Positions 8,579 through 17,143 of a DNA stretch of 43,158 bases are shown here, one piece after another. Within the stretch, counting starts at the first letter, position 1; each line of letters starts with the position of its first letter. Below the pieces are notes generated by a model. The model made no database searches, was not told the DNA's origin, and worked only from the letters and a program-made list of their open reading frames with translations. This DNA comes from Pirellulales bacterium (GTDB lineage: Bacteria > Planctomycetota > Planctomycetia > Pirellulales > JAICIG01). A program made the translations under genes and the position numbers. The stretch covers positions 1 to 43,158 of the forward strand of contig JAICLL010000039.1 of assembly GCA_025927475.1 (NCBI GenBank), read 5' to 3'.

Positions 8579-10330
8579 TTGCTCGTCGGTCCTGTCTTCA
8601 CACGCGAGATCATCACAGCTCCCCGGCGTGCGAGGCTCTATATCGCGCGCGCGGCGTATGTCTCGGCGCTGCTGATTCTGCTGACGACCGCCTGGCAGGT
8701 GCTGGCCGGTACGCAAGAAGTGCGCAATCTGGGCGACCTGGCCCGGTTTGGCGCCGGCGTGTTTCAGATTCTGGCGCCGTTGCAGCTTGCGGTGACGACG
8801 TTCTTCGCGGCGCTGTCGGCGGCTAGTGCCGTGGCGGCCGAAAAGGACCGCCAGACGCTCACGCTCTTGCTGCTCACGCACCTCTCCAACGCTGAGCTGG
8901 TGTTGGGCAAGCTGCTGGCCAGCATGCTCAACGTTTTTTCGTTCATCGTGGCCGCGCTGCCGCTGTTCATGTTGCTGGCGCTGTTGGGCGGCGTGTCGTT
9001 CGATCAGATCGCGCGCGTTTTCGCGGTGACCTTGGCCAGCGCGTTGGCCGCCGGCAGCCTCGGCTCGATGTTGGCGCTGTGGCGCGAGAAGACCTTTCAG
9101 ACGCTGGCCATGACCGCCCTGGCGTTGGTGCTCTGGCTGGCGGCGTGCGAGGGGGTGGCCCGCGCAGCCGCCGCGCGTGGCGACCAAACCTGGCTGGCCA
9201 TTGCCACCGGCGCCAGTCCCTGGCGGGCGCTGCTCGAAGCCACCCGGCCTTACCCGGAACAATGGCCCGGCCTGGGCGTGGCGGGAAATCCCGTCTGGCT
9301 GTTCTTAATGATCGCCGGCGGTGTCACGCTGCTCGTGAACCTGTGGGCCATGATGCGCGTGCGCGTCTGGAATCCTTCTCGAGAAGTCACTCGTCAGTCG
9401 GTCCAAGAAGACGACGAGCCGACACGTTCGCCAAAACCGCACACGCGGCCGGTGGCCGTGCGCGAGGTCTGGGACAACCCCATCGCCTGGCGCGAAATCC
9501 GCACCTGGGCCTACGGCCGCAAGATGCTGCTGGTGCGGCTGGCCTATCTGCTGCTGTTTGCGATGGCCGCCGCCGGCATGTATTGGCTGCTGCATCACCC
9601 GGCGACGCAGGGCCGCTCCGACGCGGCGGTCGCCTTGGCGCCGTTGATGGTGCTCAGCCTCGTGCTGTTGAACGCCCAGGCCGTGACCGCTTTGACCAGC
9701 GAGCGCGACGCCCGAGCGCTCGATTTGCTGCTGGTTACCGATCTGACTCCGGCGGAATTCATCTTTGGCAAACTCGGCGGCATCTTTTACAACACCAAGG
9801 AAAACGTGGTGCTGCCGTTGGTGCTTTGCGGCTACCTGTGGCTGGCGGAAACCATCACGCTGGAGAACCTGCTTTACATTTCTCTCGGCTGGCTGGTGCT
9901 GTGCGTTTTTGCCGCCGTGCTGGGAATGCACGTGGGCATGAACTACGTCAACTCACGCGGCGCAATCGCCATCAGTCTCGGCACGGTGTTTTTCTTGTTC
10001 GTCGGCGTGGCCGTCTGCATGCGCATCATGGTGGCTTTCAGCAGCTCGTTCCAAGTGCAATTGCAGCCCTTTTTGGCGTTCATGGTGGGCGGCGGCATCG
10101 GATTGTATGTGGCGTTGGGCATTCGCAATCCCTCGCCCGCCATCCTGGCGGCGGCGTTTGGCTGCCCGTTTGCGATTTTTTACGCGATTACCAGCTATCT
10201 GTTGGGTTATACGCTGGCGGTGTTCCTGGTGTTATCGTTTATGTTTGGCTTTACAACGGCGGCGATGTTGGTGCCGGCGTTGTATGAATTCGACGTGGCG
10301 ACCGGCCGCACCACGGGCGGTGAGGAGTGA
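8579..10330 (+). CDS. ABC-2-type transporter permease with two similar halves
   Basis: 583 aa, TTG start at 8579 supported by GGGAG about 8 bases upstream; no better ATG is present. About a dozen hydrophobic segments. The N-terminal half has VAAEKDRQTLTLLLLTHLS followed by NAELVLGKLLASM, and the C-terminal half has TSERDARALDLLLVTDLT followed by PAEFIFGKLGGIF: the same block twice, after which each half has its own bundle of membrane segments. A hydrophilic linker (about 265-305, WNPSREVTRQSVQEDDEPT) joins them. This is the ABC-2 permease fold, normally working with a separate ATPase. No ATPase gene adjoins it here. The substrate is unknown. The CBS-pair gene follows after 17 bases, perhaps in one transcript. 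Confidence 0.8.
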   Translation: MLVGPVFTREIITAPRRARLYIARAAYVSALLILLTTAWQVLAGTQEVRNLGDLARFGAGVFQILAPLQLAVTTFFAALSAASAVAAEKDRQTLTLLLLTHLSNAELVLGKLLASMLNVFSFIVAALPLFMLLALLGGVSFDQIARVFAVTLASALAAGSLGSMLALWREKTFQTLAMTALALVLWLAACEGVARAAAARGDQTWLAIATGASPWRALLEATRPYPEQWPGLGVAGNPVWLFLMIAGGVTLLVNLWAMMRVRVWNPSREVTRQSVQEDDEPTRSPKPHTRPVAVREVWDNPIAWREIRTWAYGRKMLLVRLAYLLLFAMAAAGMYWLLHHPATQGRSDAAVALAPLMVLSLVLLNAQAVTALTSERDARALDLLLVTDLTPAEFIFGKLGGIFYNTKENVVLPLVLCGYLWLAETITLENLLYISLGWLVLCVFAAVLGMHVGMNYVNSRGAIAISLGTVFFLFVGVAVCMRIMVAFSSSFQVQLQPFLAFMVGGGIGLYVALGIRNPSPAILAAAFGCPFAIFYAITSYLLGYTLAVFLVLSFMFGFTTAAMLVPALYEFDVATGRTTGGEE

Positions 10331-10347
10331 GGAGCAAGAGGTCTACG

Positions 10348-10896
10348 ATGGATTTCAATGAGGTTCTTGCGCGCGACGTGATGCAGCGCGAACTGATTAC
10401 GGCCGATCCCGACCAATCGCTGGCGGAAGTGCGCCATCTATTGTTTCAATCGCATATCTCGGGCGCGCCCGTGGTCTGCCAAGGGCGCCTGGTCGGCATC
10501 GTCAGCCGTAGTGACTTGGTGCGCGTGGAAGAGTTGGTCGAATCGCTCGATGGCGAAATTTCGCAAGAGCAGCGTTTGGTGCAACAGACCGATGGTTTTC
10601 GTCATTCCGGCGTCGAGGGTTTTCAGGGCTTTCAGAAGCGCCTGAGTCAACTGCGCGTCAAAGATGCGATGCGGGCGCAGGTGCTCACCTGCGCGCCCGA
10701 AACCCCAATCCGTGAAGTGGCCGCCGAAATGGTGCGGCATCACGTCCATCGGATCGTCGTTGTCGAAGGGCCGACGCCCGTCGGCATTGTCAGCGCGCTG
10801 GATATCGCGGCGCTGGTGGCGGGCGAGGCATTGCATAAAACGATGACGGAAACAACCGTCAGACAGTGTAACCGCGTGGGTACATTCGTTCCCTAA
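10348..10896 (+). CDS. CBS-domain pair protein
   Basis: 182 aa, ATG at 10348 preceded by AAGAGG. It holds two CBS motifs and little else: residues 9-70 (VMQRELITADPDQSLAEV, GAPVVCQGRLVGIVSRSDL) and about 105-165 (VKDAMRAQVLTCAPETPI, HRIVVVEGPTPVGIVSALD). A linker of about 35 residues (QEQRLVQQTDGFRHSG) separates them. CBS pairs bind adenosyl ligands such as AMP or ATP and act as energy sensors, or regulate a fused or partner protein. As a stand-alone pair its partner is unknown. It lies 17 bases after the ABC permease gene and could be co-transcribed with it. Confidence 0.85.
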   Translation: MDFNEVLARDVMQRELITADPDQSLAEVRHLLFQSHISGAPVVCQGRLVGIVSRSDLVRVEELVESLDGEISQEQRLVQQTDGFRHSGVEGFQGFQKRLSQLRVKDAMRAQVLTCAPETPIREVAAEMVRHHVHRIVVVEGPTPVGIVSALDIAALVAGEALHKTMTETTVRQCNRVGTFVP

Positions 10897-10937
10897 TTCC
10901 GCGGGGCAATGTGGCTATTTCCCAAAGGAGATTCTTC

Positions 10938-11990
10938 ATGCGTTTAGTCCTTCCGACTTTGGCCGCCTTCGCCCTTGTCTGCGGCGTCCGCTGCTGGGCA
11001 GAGACGTCGACCGAACAGCCCGTCGATCTGGAACAGCCAGTCACTCTGGAGCAGCCTGCAACGGCTATTAGCTCGCCCGATCTGCTGCACCATCTCAGGT
11101 TGGCTGTCTACCGAGCCTTGGCCAGCGAAGTCGCCCCCGCCGATGCGACCGTCACCGTGGAGGACGAGAGCGGAGATCTTGGCGTCGAGTTGCTCGCGCT
11201 GCGCGACGACGATCGCCAGCGCCATCACGATGAAGACGAAGACGACGATCACCAGCGCCGCCACCGTGGCGATCGCGAAGGGCACGGGCAACGGCATGCC
11301 GAAGCGCGCCGCCATGCCGAGCACGATCGAGAGCACGACGGGCATCGCAGAGAACATCGGGATGGCGAGCATCAAGGCCGCCGTGGCCATGAGGGCGATG
11401 CCCATCGCGGCCACGAGCATCACGGCGACGCGCGGCACGGCGAAGGTCATGGCGAAGGTCATGGCGAAGGCCGGGGTGAGCATGCGCGAGGTGAGCACGG
11501 CGAGCATCGTGAACATGGCGAGCATCGTGGCCACGGCGAAGCACGCCATCACGACGGACATCGCGGCCCAGGCGCGCATCGTAGTCACGAAGGACACCGT
11601 GAGCACGGCGAGCATCACCGCGGCCGCGAGCACGCCGGCCATGCGGGCGCGCACCACGTTCCCGGCCATTTGGTTCCCGGTCATTTGGGCATGGGACCAC
11701 ATCACGGCCCGATCATGATCCACGTAACGGTGCGGCATGAATTCGGCAGCGGCCGACCCGGCGGGATGTTCGGCCCCGCGGCGCCGCGCCGCGACCGGCC
11801 CGAGGCCCGCCGCGACCGGGAACGCGACGACGATGAACTGGCCGACGACGCCGAGGAAGCGCAGGAGCAGCAGCACGCCGAAGCCGCTACGGAACTGAGC
11901 GAATTGCACGGGCAAGTCGAATCGCTTCGCAACGAGCTAAACGAGCTCGGGCGGCTGGTGCGACGTTTGGCCGAGCAAGAGCGCGAGTAG
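10938..11990 (+). CDS. Secreted His/Glu/Arg-rich low-complexity protein with a C-terminal coiled coil
   Basis: 350 aa, with AAAGGAG 7 bases before the ATG and a signal peptide (MRLVLPTLAAFALVCGVRC). Residues about 90-260 are a degenerate repeat of His, Gly, Glu, Arg and Asp (for example HGEGHGEGHGEGRGEH) holding more than 40 His. The end (about 300-350) is acidic and then a heptad-type helix, ELSELHGQVESLRNELNELG. The His density suggests binding of Ni, Zn, Cu or Co ions, or buffering, outside the cytoplasm. The reverse strand of the repeat stays open and would encode a very hydrophobic polypeptide, but it lacks a ribosome-binding site and is a by-product of the codons. I do not recognise the family; related planctomycete proteins appear to vary mainly in this repeat. 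Confidence 0.75.
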   Translation: MRLVLPTLAAFALVCGVRCWAETSTEQPVDLEQPVTLEQPATAISSPDLLHHLRLAVYRALASEVAPADATVTVEDESGDLGVELLALRDDDRQRHHDEDEDDDHQRRHRGDREGHGQRHAEARRHAEHDREHDGHRREHRDGEHQGRRGHEGDAHRGHEHHGDARHGEGHGEGHGEGRGEHARGEHGEHREHGEHRGHGEARHHDGHRGPGAHRSHEGHREHGEHHRGREHAGHAGAHHVPGHLVPGHLGMGPHHGPIMIHVTVRHEFGSGRPGGMFGPAAPRRDRPEARRDRERDDDELADDAEEAQEQQHAEAATELSELHGQVESLRNELNELGRLVRRLAEQERE

Positions 11991-12006
11991 TCGAAGTGCG
12001 ACCTCA

Positions 12007-12179
12007 GGTGGCCGGGGCAGAGCCGCGCCGCCGACGTTTCTTGAACGCATTCGCACGGTCGCGGCGATGCCCCGGAGGCGCTGGAGTCGCAGCAGCTCCG
12101 CACCGCCGGGGCATCGCTGGCCGACGGCGCGATTTCTGAAACCCAATGTCCTCGTCGGCCAGCTTCTGCCCCGGCCACC
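12007..12179. repeat. Cloverleaf-like nested inverted repeats between genes
   Basis: The gap from 11991 to 12290 holds three perfect inverted pairs. Outer arms: GGTGGCCGGGGCAG at 12007-12020 and its complement at 12166-12179. Inside: GCGATGCCCCGG at 12064-12075 with its complement at 12106-12117, and CTGGCCGACG at 12117-12126 with its complement at 12153-12162. Together they could fold as a closing stem with two internal hairpins. The stem sequences recur in part downstream at 12925-12990. This looks like a member of a dispersed structured repeat family, or a structured RNA. No gene could be supported in this gap. Confidence 0.6.
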
Positions 12180-12290
12180 AAGTCGGGGCTGCCCTGCGGA
12201 AAATCGTGGTTTTGCGGGGAGTTCATTTGTGTCGCCTTTGTACCGCCCCGACTGGGCTTGCCCAATGGGGCCGAAAGCGCAACTTCAAAA

Positions 12291-12836
12291 CTAGCGCTGC
12301 GGGTGGGTGTCGAATGCCGCCACTAACCCATTCGCATATCGCCGCCAGCGGCTGACGTAGCGAGCGGCGGCTTCGGAGATGCGAGCGGCGGAGGTTTCAT
12401 CGAGTTGGCGCACGACCTTGCCCGGCACGCCAATGACCAGGCTGTTGTCGGGAATCACTTTTCCCTCGGCCACCAACGCGCACGCGCCAATCACGCAGTT
12501 GCGGCCGATGCGGGCGCCATTGAGCACCGTGGCGCCCATGCCAATGAGCGTGTTTGAACCGATGGTGCAGCCGTGCAAGACGGCGCGGTGGCCGATGGTG
12601 CAGTTGTCGCCGACCGTGAGCGGGAAGCCGGGATCGACGTGCAGCACGGCGCCGTCCTGAATGTTGCTGTGCTGGCCGATTTCAATTGCCTCGTCGTCTG
12701 CCCGCAGCACCGCGCCAAACCAAACGCTGGCCTCGGCCTTCAGGCGCACCTTGCCGATCAACACAGCGGTGGGCGCAATCCAGACCGCATCGCCGTCATA
12801 TAACGGGCGAACGCCGTCGAGCGAGTAGACAGACAT
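12291..12836 (-). CDS. Gamma-carbonic-anhydrase-like hexapeptide-repeat protein
   Basis: 181 aa from the ATG at 12836 (GAGAAAG upstream). It is a left-handed beta-helix built of hexapeptide repeats: [71 protein letters not shown] and [20 protein letters not shown], ending in a helix. His residues in LHVD and GHRAVLHGC sit where gamma-class carbonic anhydrases bind their metal. Family members (YrdA/CaiE-like) include true anhydrases, acyltransferase-like proteins and proteins with no known activity, so catalysis is only likely. No operon partner is clear. Repeat elements lie on both sides. Confidence 0.88.
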   Translation of the reverse strand: MSVYSLDGVRPLYDGDAVWIAPTAVLIGKVRLKAEASVWFGAVLRADDEAIEIGQHSNIQDGAVLHVDPGFPLTVGDNCTIGHRAVLHGCTIGSNTLIGMGATVLNGARIGRNCVIGACALVAEGKVIPDNSLVIGVPGKVVRQLDETSAARISEAAARYVSRWRRYANGLVAAFDTHPQR

Positions 12837-12924
12837 GGGGCAACTTTCTCTAGGCTTTGTTCTGTTTTCGTTCCGCAAACATGCCGTAGGATGGCCTTCC
12901 AGGCCGTCTCCTTTGATCCTTGAC

Positions 12925-12990
12925 GCAGAGCCGAAGCGATGCCACGGTCGGCGCGAGCCGGGGGCATCGGCAAGCCTCTGCCCCAGCCAC
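12925..12990. repeat. Inverted-repeat element related to the one at 12007-12179
   Basis: GCAGAG at 12925-12930 and CGATGCC at 12937-12943 pair with GGCATCG at 12963-12969 and CTCTGC at 12976-12981, giving an interrupted hairpin. The right end, CTCTGCCCCAGCCACC, is nearly the same as the right arm of the element at 12166-12179. The two elements flank the carbonic-anhydrase-like gene. The gap 12837-13031 contains no gene I can support. Confidence 0.5.
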
Positions 12991-13031
12991 CGGCGGTACG
13001 GTGCCGCAAGGTGATGCCCGAGGCGCCGATA

Positions 13032-14204
13032 TTAAACACTCGCCAGAATCGACCGGCAATGCTCGATGGCGCGCTCGACGGCAACAGTCCGCCCCAGCTC
13101 TTTCGGCCGGCTGCGGAACCAGCCGGCCACGAGCTGCACCACGTCGGTGTCTTCGGGCGTTTCGCCGAGGACCGCCGCGGGGCCGTAAATCGAATCGAAA
13201 TGTGCCAGACATTTCGCGGCGCTCTCGGCGGTTTCTGGCCGCGATACGACGCCGCGCACGTCGCCGCCGCGAATCAGATACCAGCGCGCCCGCCCGTTGA
13301 CGCCCGTGATCGGATAGACGAACGAAAACTCCCGCCGGGCGTGCCGCAACCGGCCCAACTCTTCAGCCAGATATTCCAGATCGAGCAGCTTGTCGCGCAG
13401 AATTGCCGCCTGTTCGTAACGACGGGCCTCGGACGCCGCGGCCAACTCGGCGGCGAGCCGCTCGTAGCAGGTTTGATCGCCGTCGAACAGCGCCGCGGCC
13501 TGCCGCACGTGCGCCGCGTATTGCCGCCGCGAACAGCCGCCAAAGCACGGCCCCAGGCAGGCGCCCAAATCGTAACGCAGGCAGCGCGGTTGCCGCAACT
13601 CGCCGAATAGCTCCGCCTGATCGCGAAAGACCATCGTCACCGGCTCGGGGCAATCGCGCAACTGCAACAGATCGTTGACAATGGTCAGGGCGCGTTGCGT
13701 GCGGCGTCCCGCCCTGACGGGACCAAATACCTTCTCGGCCGTGCGGCCCGGCGCGGCTGCCAGATAGGCGTAAAGTGCGGGCGGTCGGCCCAGGCAGATA
13801 TACGCTCGGCCGCGGCGGCCCGGCATGCCGCGGCGATTGAACCGCGGACGCCAGCGGCGAATGAGTTCCAGTTCGCGCAATTGCGCGGTCAGCTCGTGCG
13901 GCGCGGTCTCCCAGACGATTTGCGCGGCCGCCGCGGCGATGCGCTTCGCCTTGCCGTCGGCCGCCCGCGAAAAATAGCTCTGCAGCCGCTGCCGCAGCCG
14001 CTTCGATTGCCCGACATAGGCCAGTTCACCGGCCTCGTCGAGCATGCCGTACACGCCAGGCTGGGCCGGGCAGTTTTCGCGAATGCGGCGGCGCGTGGTG
14101 CGTCGCTGCGCGCCCACCGCAATTTGCTCGGGCCGCCGGGCTCGCCCATAAAAACGGCTCGGCCCAAAGCCTTCAAACGCCAGCGGCCCCGATGTAATCA
14201 GCAC
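13032..14204 (-). CDS. UvrC-like GIY-YIG nuclease without the C-terminal RNase H-like half
   Basis: 390 aa with a GTG start at 14204, chosen because AAGGAGG lies 8 bases upstream. The GIY-YIG nuclease domain is at about 50-130: PGVYGMLDEAGELAYVG, the RLRQRLQSYF helix, and ELELIRRWRPRFN, which carries the catalytic Glu region. Next comes the Cys block of UvrC, CLRYDLGACLGPCFGGC, and a UVR helix pair, YEQAAILRDKLLDLEYLAEE. Full UvrC is about 600 aa and ends with an RNase H-like nuclease and HhH motifs that make the second, 5' incision; here only about 110 divergent residues follow. It would therefore make at most the 3' cut, like Cho, but it keeps the UvrB-binding motif. A normal UvrC is probably elsewhere. 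The architecture is clear and the role is inferred. Confidence 0.85.
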   Translation of the reverse strand: MLITSGPLAFEGFGPSRFYGRARRPEQIAVGAQRRTTRRRIRENCPAQPGVYGMLDEAGELAYVGQSKRLRQRLQSYFSRAADGKAKRIAAAAAQIVWETAPHELTAQLRELELIRRWRPRFNRRGMPGRRGRAYICLGRPPALYAYLAAAPGRTAEKVFGPVRAGRRTQRALTIVNDLLQLRDCPEPVTMVFRDQAELFGELRQPRCLRYDLGACLGPCFGGCSRRQYAAHVRQAAALFDGDQTCYERLAAELAAASEARRYEQAAILRDKLLDLEYLAEELGRLRHARREFSFVYPITGVNGRARWYLIRGGDVRGVVSRPETAESAAKCLAHFDSIYGPAAVLGETPEDTDVVQLVAGWFRSRPKELGRTVAVERAIEHCRSILASV

Positions 14205-14326
14205 GGCATTCCTCCTTGAACGCTGGCGGGCGACGAAGCGTCGTTGCGGCGACTCCCTTCCCGCGGCAACGGTGATTATAACGGAGGTCGCCGGCCTGCA
14301 AATATCCACCCTTGAGGACCGAAACG

Positions 14327-15637
14327 ATGACCGACGCCATGAGCCGCAGGACCTTTCTGGCCAAATCATGCGCCGCCGGGGCCGCCGCTGCCGCTGCCGC
14401 AACGACCGCCAACGCCCAATCGCCGCGGCACCACCAGCAGCGCAAAAAGTTGGCGATCGTCACCACGGTTTGGCGATTTGGCACCCACGCGCAACACATG
14501 GGCGATCGGTTTCTGGTCGGCTACCCGCAATGCGGGCAGTGGCACGAGCCGGGCCTGGAGGTCGTATCGCTGTATGTCGATCAGACGCCCGACGACGACC
14601 AAAGCCGCCAGCGGGCCGAAGAATTTGGTTTCAAAATCTATCCCTCGATCGCCGCCGCCCTGCGCCGCGGCGGCGACCAACTGGCGGTCGATGCCGTCTT
14701 GATCATCGGCGAGCACGGCGATTATCCGCGCAACGAACTGGGGCAGGTGCTCTACCCGCGCTACAAACTCTTCCGGCAGGTCGCCGACGTTTTCCGAACC
14801 GAAGGCCGATCGACGCCGGTCTTTAACGACAAGCACCTCTCGTGGAAATGGGAGTGGGCCAGGGAAATGGTCGATACCTCGCGCGAGCTAGGCTTTCCGT
14901 TGCTGGCTGGCTCGTCGCTGCCCGTCACTTGGCGAATGCCGGCGGTCGAAATGCCACTGGGCGCCGAGCCGGAAGAAATGATGTGCGTCGCATTTGGCGG
15001 CATCGATAGCTACGACTTTCACGCGCTGGAAGTGATTCAGTGTATGGCCGAACGGCGGCGCGGCGGCGAGACGGGCGTGGCCTGGGTCGAAGCCCTCCGC
15101 GGCGAGGCGGTGTGGCGGGCTGCCGATGCCGGCTCGTGGCAGGCGGGCGGATGGGATCCGCGGCTGTTCGAGGCTTGCCTCTGCCGCAGTCAAACGCTCT
15201 CGTCGCCGCGAACTGGTTTCGGTCATCGAAAGCCGCTGCGCGATGATCTGCCGCGGTTGGCGGCCGACCCGGTGGCCTATCGGTTTGAGTACACCGATGG
15301 GGCGAAGGCCACCATGCTGTTGATGAACGGTCTGGTGCGCGACTTCACTTTCGCCGCGCGGCTGCGCGGCGACGACCAGCCGCTGTCGGCCCTGTTTTAT
15401 CTGCCGCCCAACCCCAATGTCGCCTACTCGGCGGAGCTGATGTCGAAAGTCGAGCAAATGTTTCTGAGCGGCAGCGCGCCATGGCCGGTCGAGCGCACGC
15501 TGCTCACCAGCGGCGTGCTGGCGGCCGCCATGAAATCGTTGGGCAGCGGACAAAAGCGGATCGAGACGCCGCACCTGGCGGTCCGCTATCAGCCGCCCCG
15601 CGCATCGCAGTTCGCCCAAGCGGCGGAAGCCGGCTAA
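14327..15637 (+). CDS. Tat-exported protein of a planctomycete family, function unknown
   Basis: 436 aa, ATG at 14327 with GAGG about 9 bases upstream. The N-terminus has a twin-arginine signal, SRRTFLAKSCAAGAAAAAAA, so the folded protein is probably exported. The body begins with KLAIVTTVWRFGTHAQHMG and has blocks VDAVLIIGEHGDYPRNELGQ, PVFNDKHLSWKWEWARE and LPVTWRMPAVEMPLG. The last blocks recall substrate-binding or Rossmann-like folds of the oxidoreductase type, but no nucleotide motif is seen. I recognise it only as a conserved planctomycete-type protein. It starts 122 bases from the divergent UvrC-like gene and converges with the MFS gene. Confidence 0.75.
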   Translation: MTDAMSRRTFLAKSCAAGAAAAAAATTANAQSPRHHQQRKKLAIVTTVWRFGTHAQHMGDRFLVGYPQCGQWHEPGLEVVSLYVDQTPDDDQSRQRAEEFGFKIYPSIAAALRRGGDQLAVDAVLIIGEHGDYPRNELGQVLYPRYKLFRQVADVFRTEGRSTPVFNDKHLSWKWEWAREMVDTSRELGFPLLAGSSLPVTWRMPAVEMPLGAEPEEMMCVAFGGIDSYDFHALEVIQCMAERRRGGETGVAWVEALRGEAVWRAADAGSWQAGGWDPRLFEACLCRSQTLSSPRTGFGHRKPLRDDLPRLAADPVAYRFEYTDGAKATMLLMNGLVRDFTFAARLRGDDQPLSALFYLPPNPNVAYSAELMSKVEQMFLSGSAPWPVERTLLTSGVLAAAMKSLGSGQKRIETPHLAVRYQPPRASQFAQAAEAG

Positions 15638-15643
15638 GCGCGA

Positions 15644-17035
15644 CTATTCCGGCAGCGGTTTGCCCTGCGTTTCGGGCGCGAATGGCAAAACGAGCAGGCC
15701 CAGCAAGAAGATGGCGCACATGGCCATGCCCGACTCGCGCATCGGCTCGGCGGCGTCGGCGAAGACATGCTTATTCAATACGCCGAAAACCGCCGGCCCG
15801 GCCGCCGCCACCAGCCGGCCCACGTTATAGCAGAACGAGGTGCCCGTGCTACGCAGGTGCGTGGGGAACAACTCCGGAAAGTAAATCGCATATCCGCCAA
15901 ACAAGGCGAGCTGGCAAAATCCCATCAACGGAATCATCCAGAAAACTTCTTTGAATTCATCGAGATACCGGAACACCAGCGCCGTGCTGAGCATGGCCAA
16001 TATGAACGAGATGGCAAAAGCGGGCCTGCGACCAATGCGCTGCGTAACCTTGCTGAAAGCGTAAATACCCAAAAAGCCGCCGAGGTTTTGCATGATGAAC
16101 GTCACGCCGGCGTAAATGCCCAGCTTCCCATTGATTTGTTCTGGGGTAAGACTCCCATCCGCCTCGAACTGCTTTCGAAAGACCGATCGAATCAGATCGG
16201 CGCTGAAGAAACCGATGCCCCACAGGCCGACCACGCCGGCAAACGCTAAGCCCAATCCGACCAGCGCATGGCGGCGCCAGCGTGGATCGCCAAACATTTC
16301 GCCGTAGGAACCGAGCCGCCCTGAAAGGACGCTCTTGGCGGCAGCCGCCTGCCAGCGCTCCGGCTCTTTCAGCCGCCAACGGACGAAGATCGCCAACAAC
16401 GCGGGCACCGTGCCGACCACGAACATGACTCGCCAGCTTGTGACCGGACCATATCCAAATACATAGAGATCGCGAAACAATCCGTCATGCTCAGCTTTGC
16501 CCAAGCCCATGCTAATCAGCGCCGCGGTCACATTGCCGATGGCCGACAACGCTTGCAGCCATCCCAGCGCCATCGTGCGCGCGCGTTCGGGCATGACCTC
16601 GGCCACCAGCGAAACGCCCACCGCGAATTCGCCGCCCACCCCCAGCCCGGTAATGAACCGGTAAAAAGCAAAATCCCATTGGTTGCGAGAAAAGGCGCTC
16701 AGTCCGGTGCAGAGTGAATAGATGAGGATCGTCCAGAGCATTGTCTTGGCGCGGCCGATCCGGTCTCCCAAAATGCCAAACACAATTCCGCCGGTCGCCC
16801 AACCCACCAAAAAAATGCTCGTGGCCAATGGGCCGTAGAAATCGACATCCTCTTTGGCGGGCAGTTCGCCGGGTGAGGGAGCGAGTAGCTCGCGCATGGC
16901 GGGGGTCCGTGCCAGACTGAACAACTGCTGATCCATCGTGTCGAACAGCCAACCGAGCGCCGCGACGACAAACACAAACCAGTGATAGCGGTTTAGCTCG
17001 CGATACCAGGGACGGCCCGGAGAAGCGTCAGACAT
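15644..17035 (-). CDS. MFS transporter (metabolite:H+ symporter type)
   Basis: 463 aa from the ATG at 17035. There are twelve predicted membrane segments. The first loop after segment 2 has the MFS motif GILGDRIGRAKTM, and segment 4-5 has FYRFITGLGVGGEFAVG and VAEVMPERART, typical of the sugar/aromatic-acid/sialate branch. The second half repeats the fold (IGRRPAFAISF, PELFPTHLRSTGTSF). The start WFVFVVAALGWLFDTMDQQL carries the Asp pattern of that branch. It imports a small organic substrate with protons, and the exact one cannot be told. Divergent from the ABM-domain gene, with 108 bases between. Confidence 0.88.
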   Translation of the reverse strand: MSDASPGRPWYRELNRYHWFVFVVAALGWLFDTMDQQLFSLARTPAMRELLAPSPGELPAKEDVDFYGPLATSIFLVGWATGGIVFGILGDRIGRAKTMLWTILIYSLCTGLSAFSRNQWDFAFYRFITGLGVGGEFAVGVSLVAEVMPERARTMALGWLQALSAIGNVTAALISMGLGKAEHDGLFRDLYVFGYGPVTSWRVMFVVGTVPALLAIFVRWRLKEPERWQAAAAKSVLSGRLGSYGEMFGDPRWRRHALVGLGLAFAGVVGLWGIGFFSADLIRSVFRKQFEADGSLTPEQINGKLGIYAGVTFIMQNLGGFLGIYAFSKVTQRIGRRPAFAISFILAMLSTALVFRYLDEFKEVFWMIPLMGFCQLALFGGYAIYFPELFPTHLRSTGTSFCYNVGRLVAAAGPAVFGVLNKHVFADAAEPMRESGMAMCAIFLLGLLVLPFAPETQGKPLPE

Positions 17036-17082
17036 GAGAGTTGCTCGAGGAATGCAGGATGCGGCGGAGGGATGCGTCGAAA

Positions 17083-17116
17083 TTGAACACACCCGGTGCG
17101 GCCCGTCAAGTATAAT
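17083..17116 (+). promoter_or_regulatory. Possible promoter of the ABM-domain gene
   Basis: A perfect TATAAT lies at 17111-17116, 28 bases before the ATG of the next gene. The nearest -35-like hexamer, TTGAAC at 17083-17088, is 22 bases away, longer than the usual 16-18. The -10 match is strong and the -35 is doubtful. Confidence 0.35.
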
Positions 17117-17143
17117 CACGCGCGGGGCGAAAAGGAGAAACTC

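Noticed and set aside
10944..11915. Minus-strand hydrophobic open frame opposite the His-rich protein
   Set aside because: It has no ribosome-binding site or natural start, and its hydrophobicity is the complement of His/Glu/Gly codons. The plus gene has AAAGGAG and a signal peptide.
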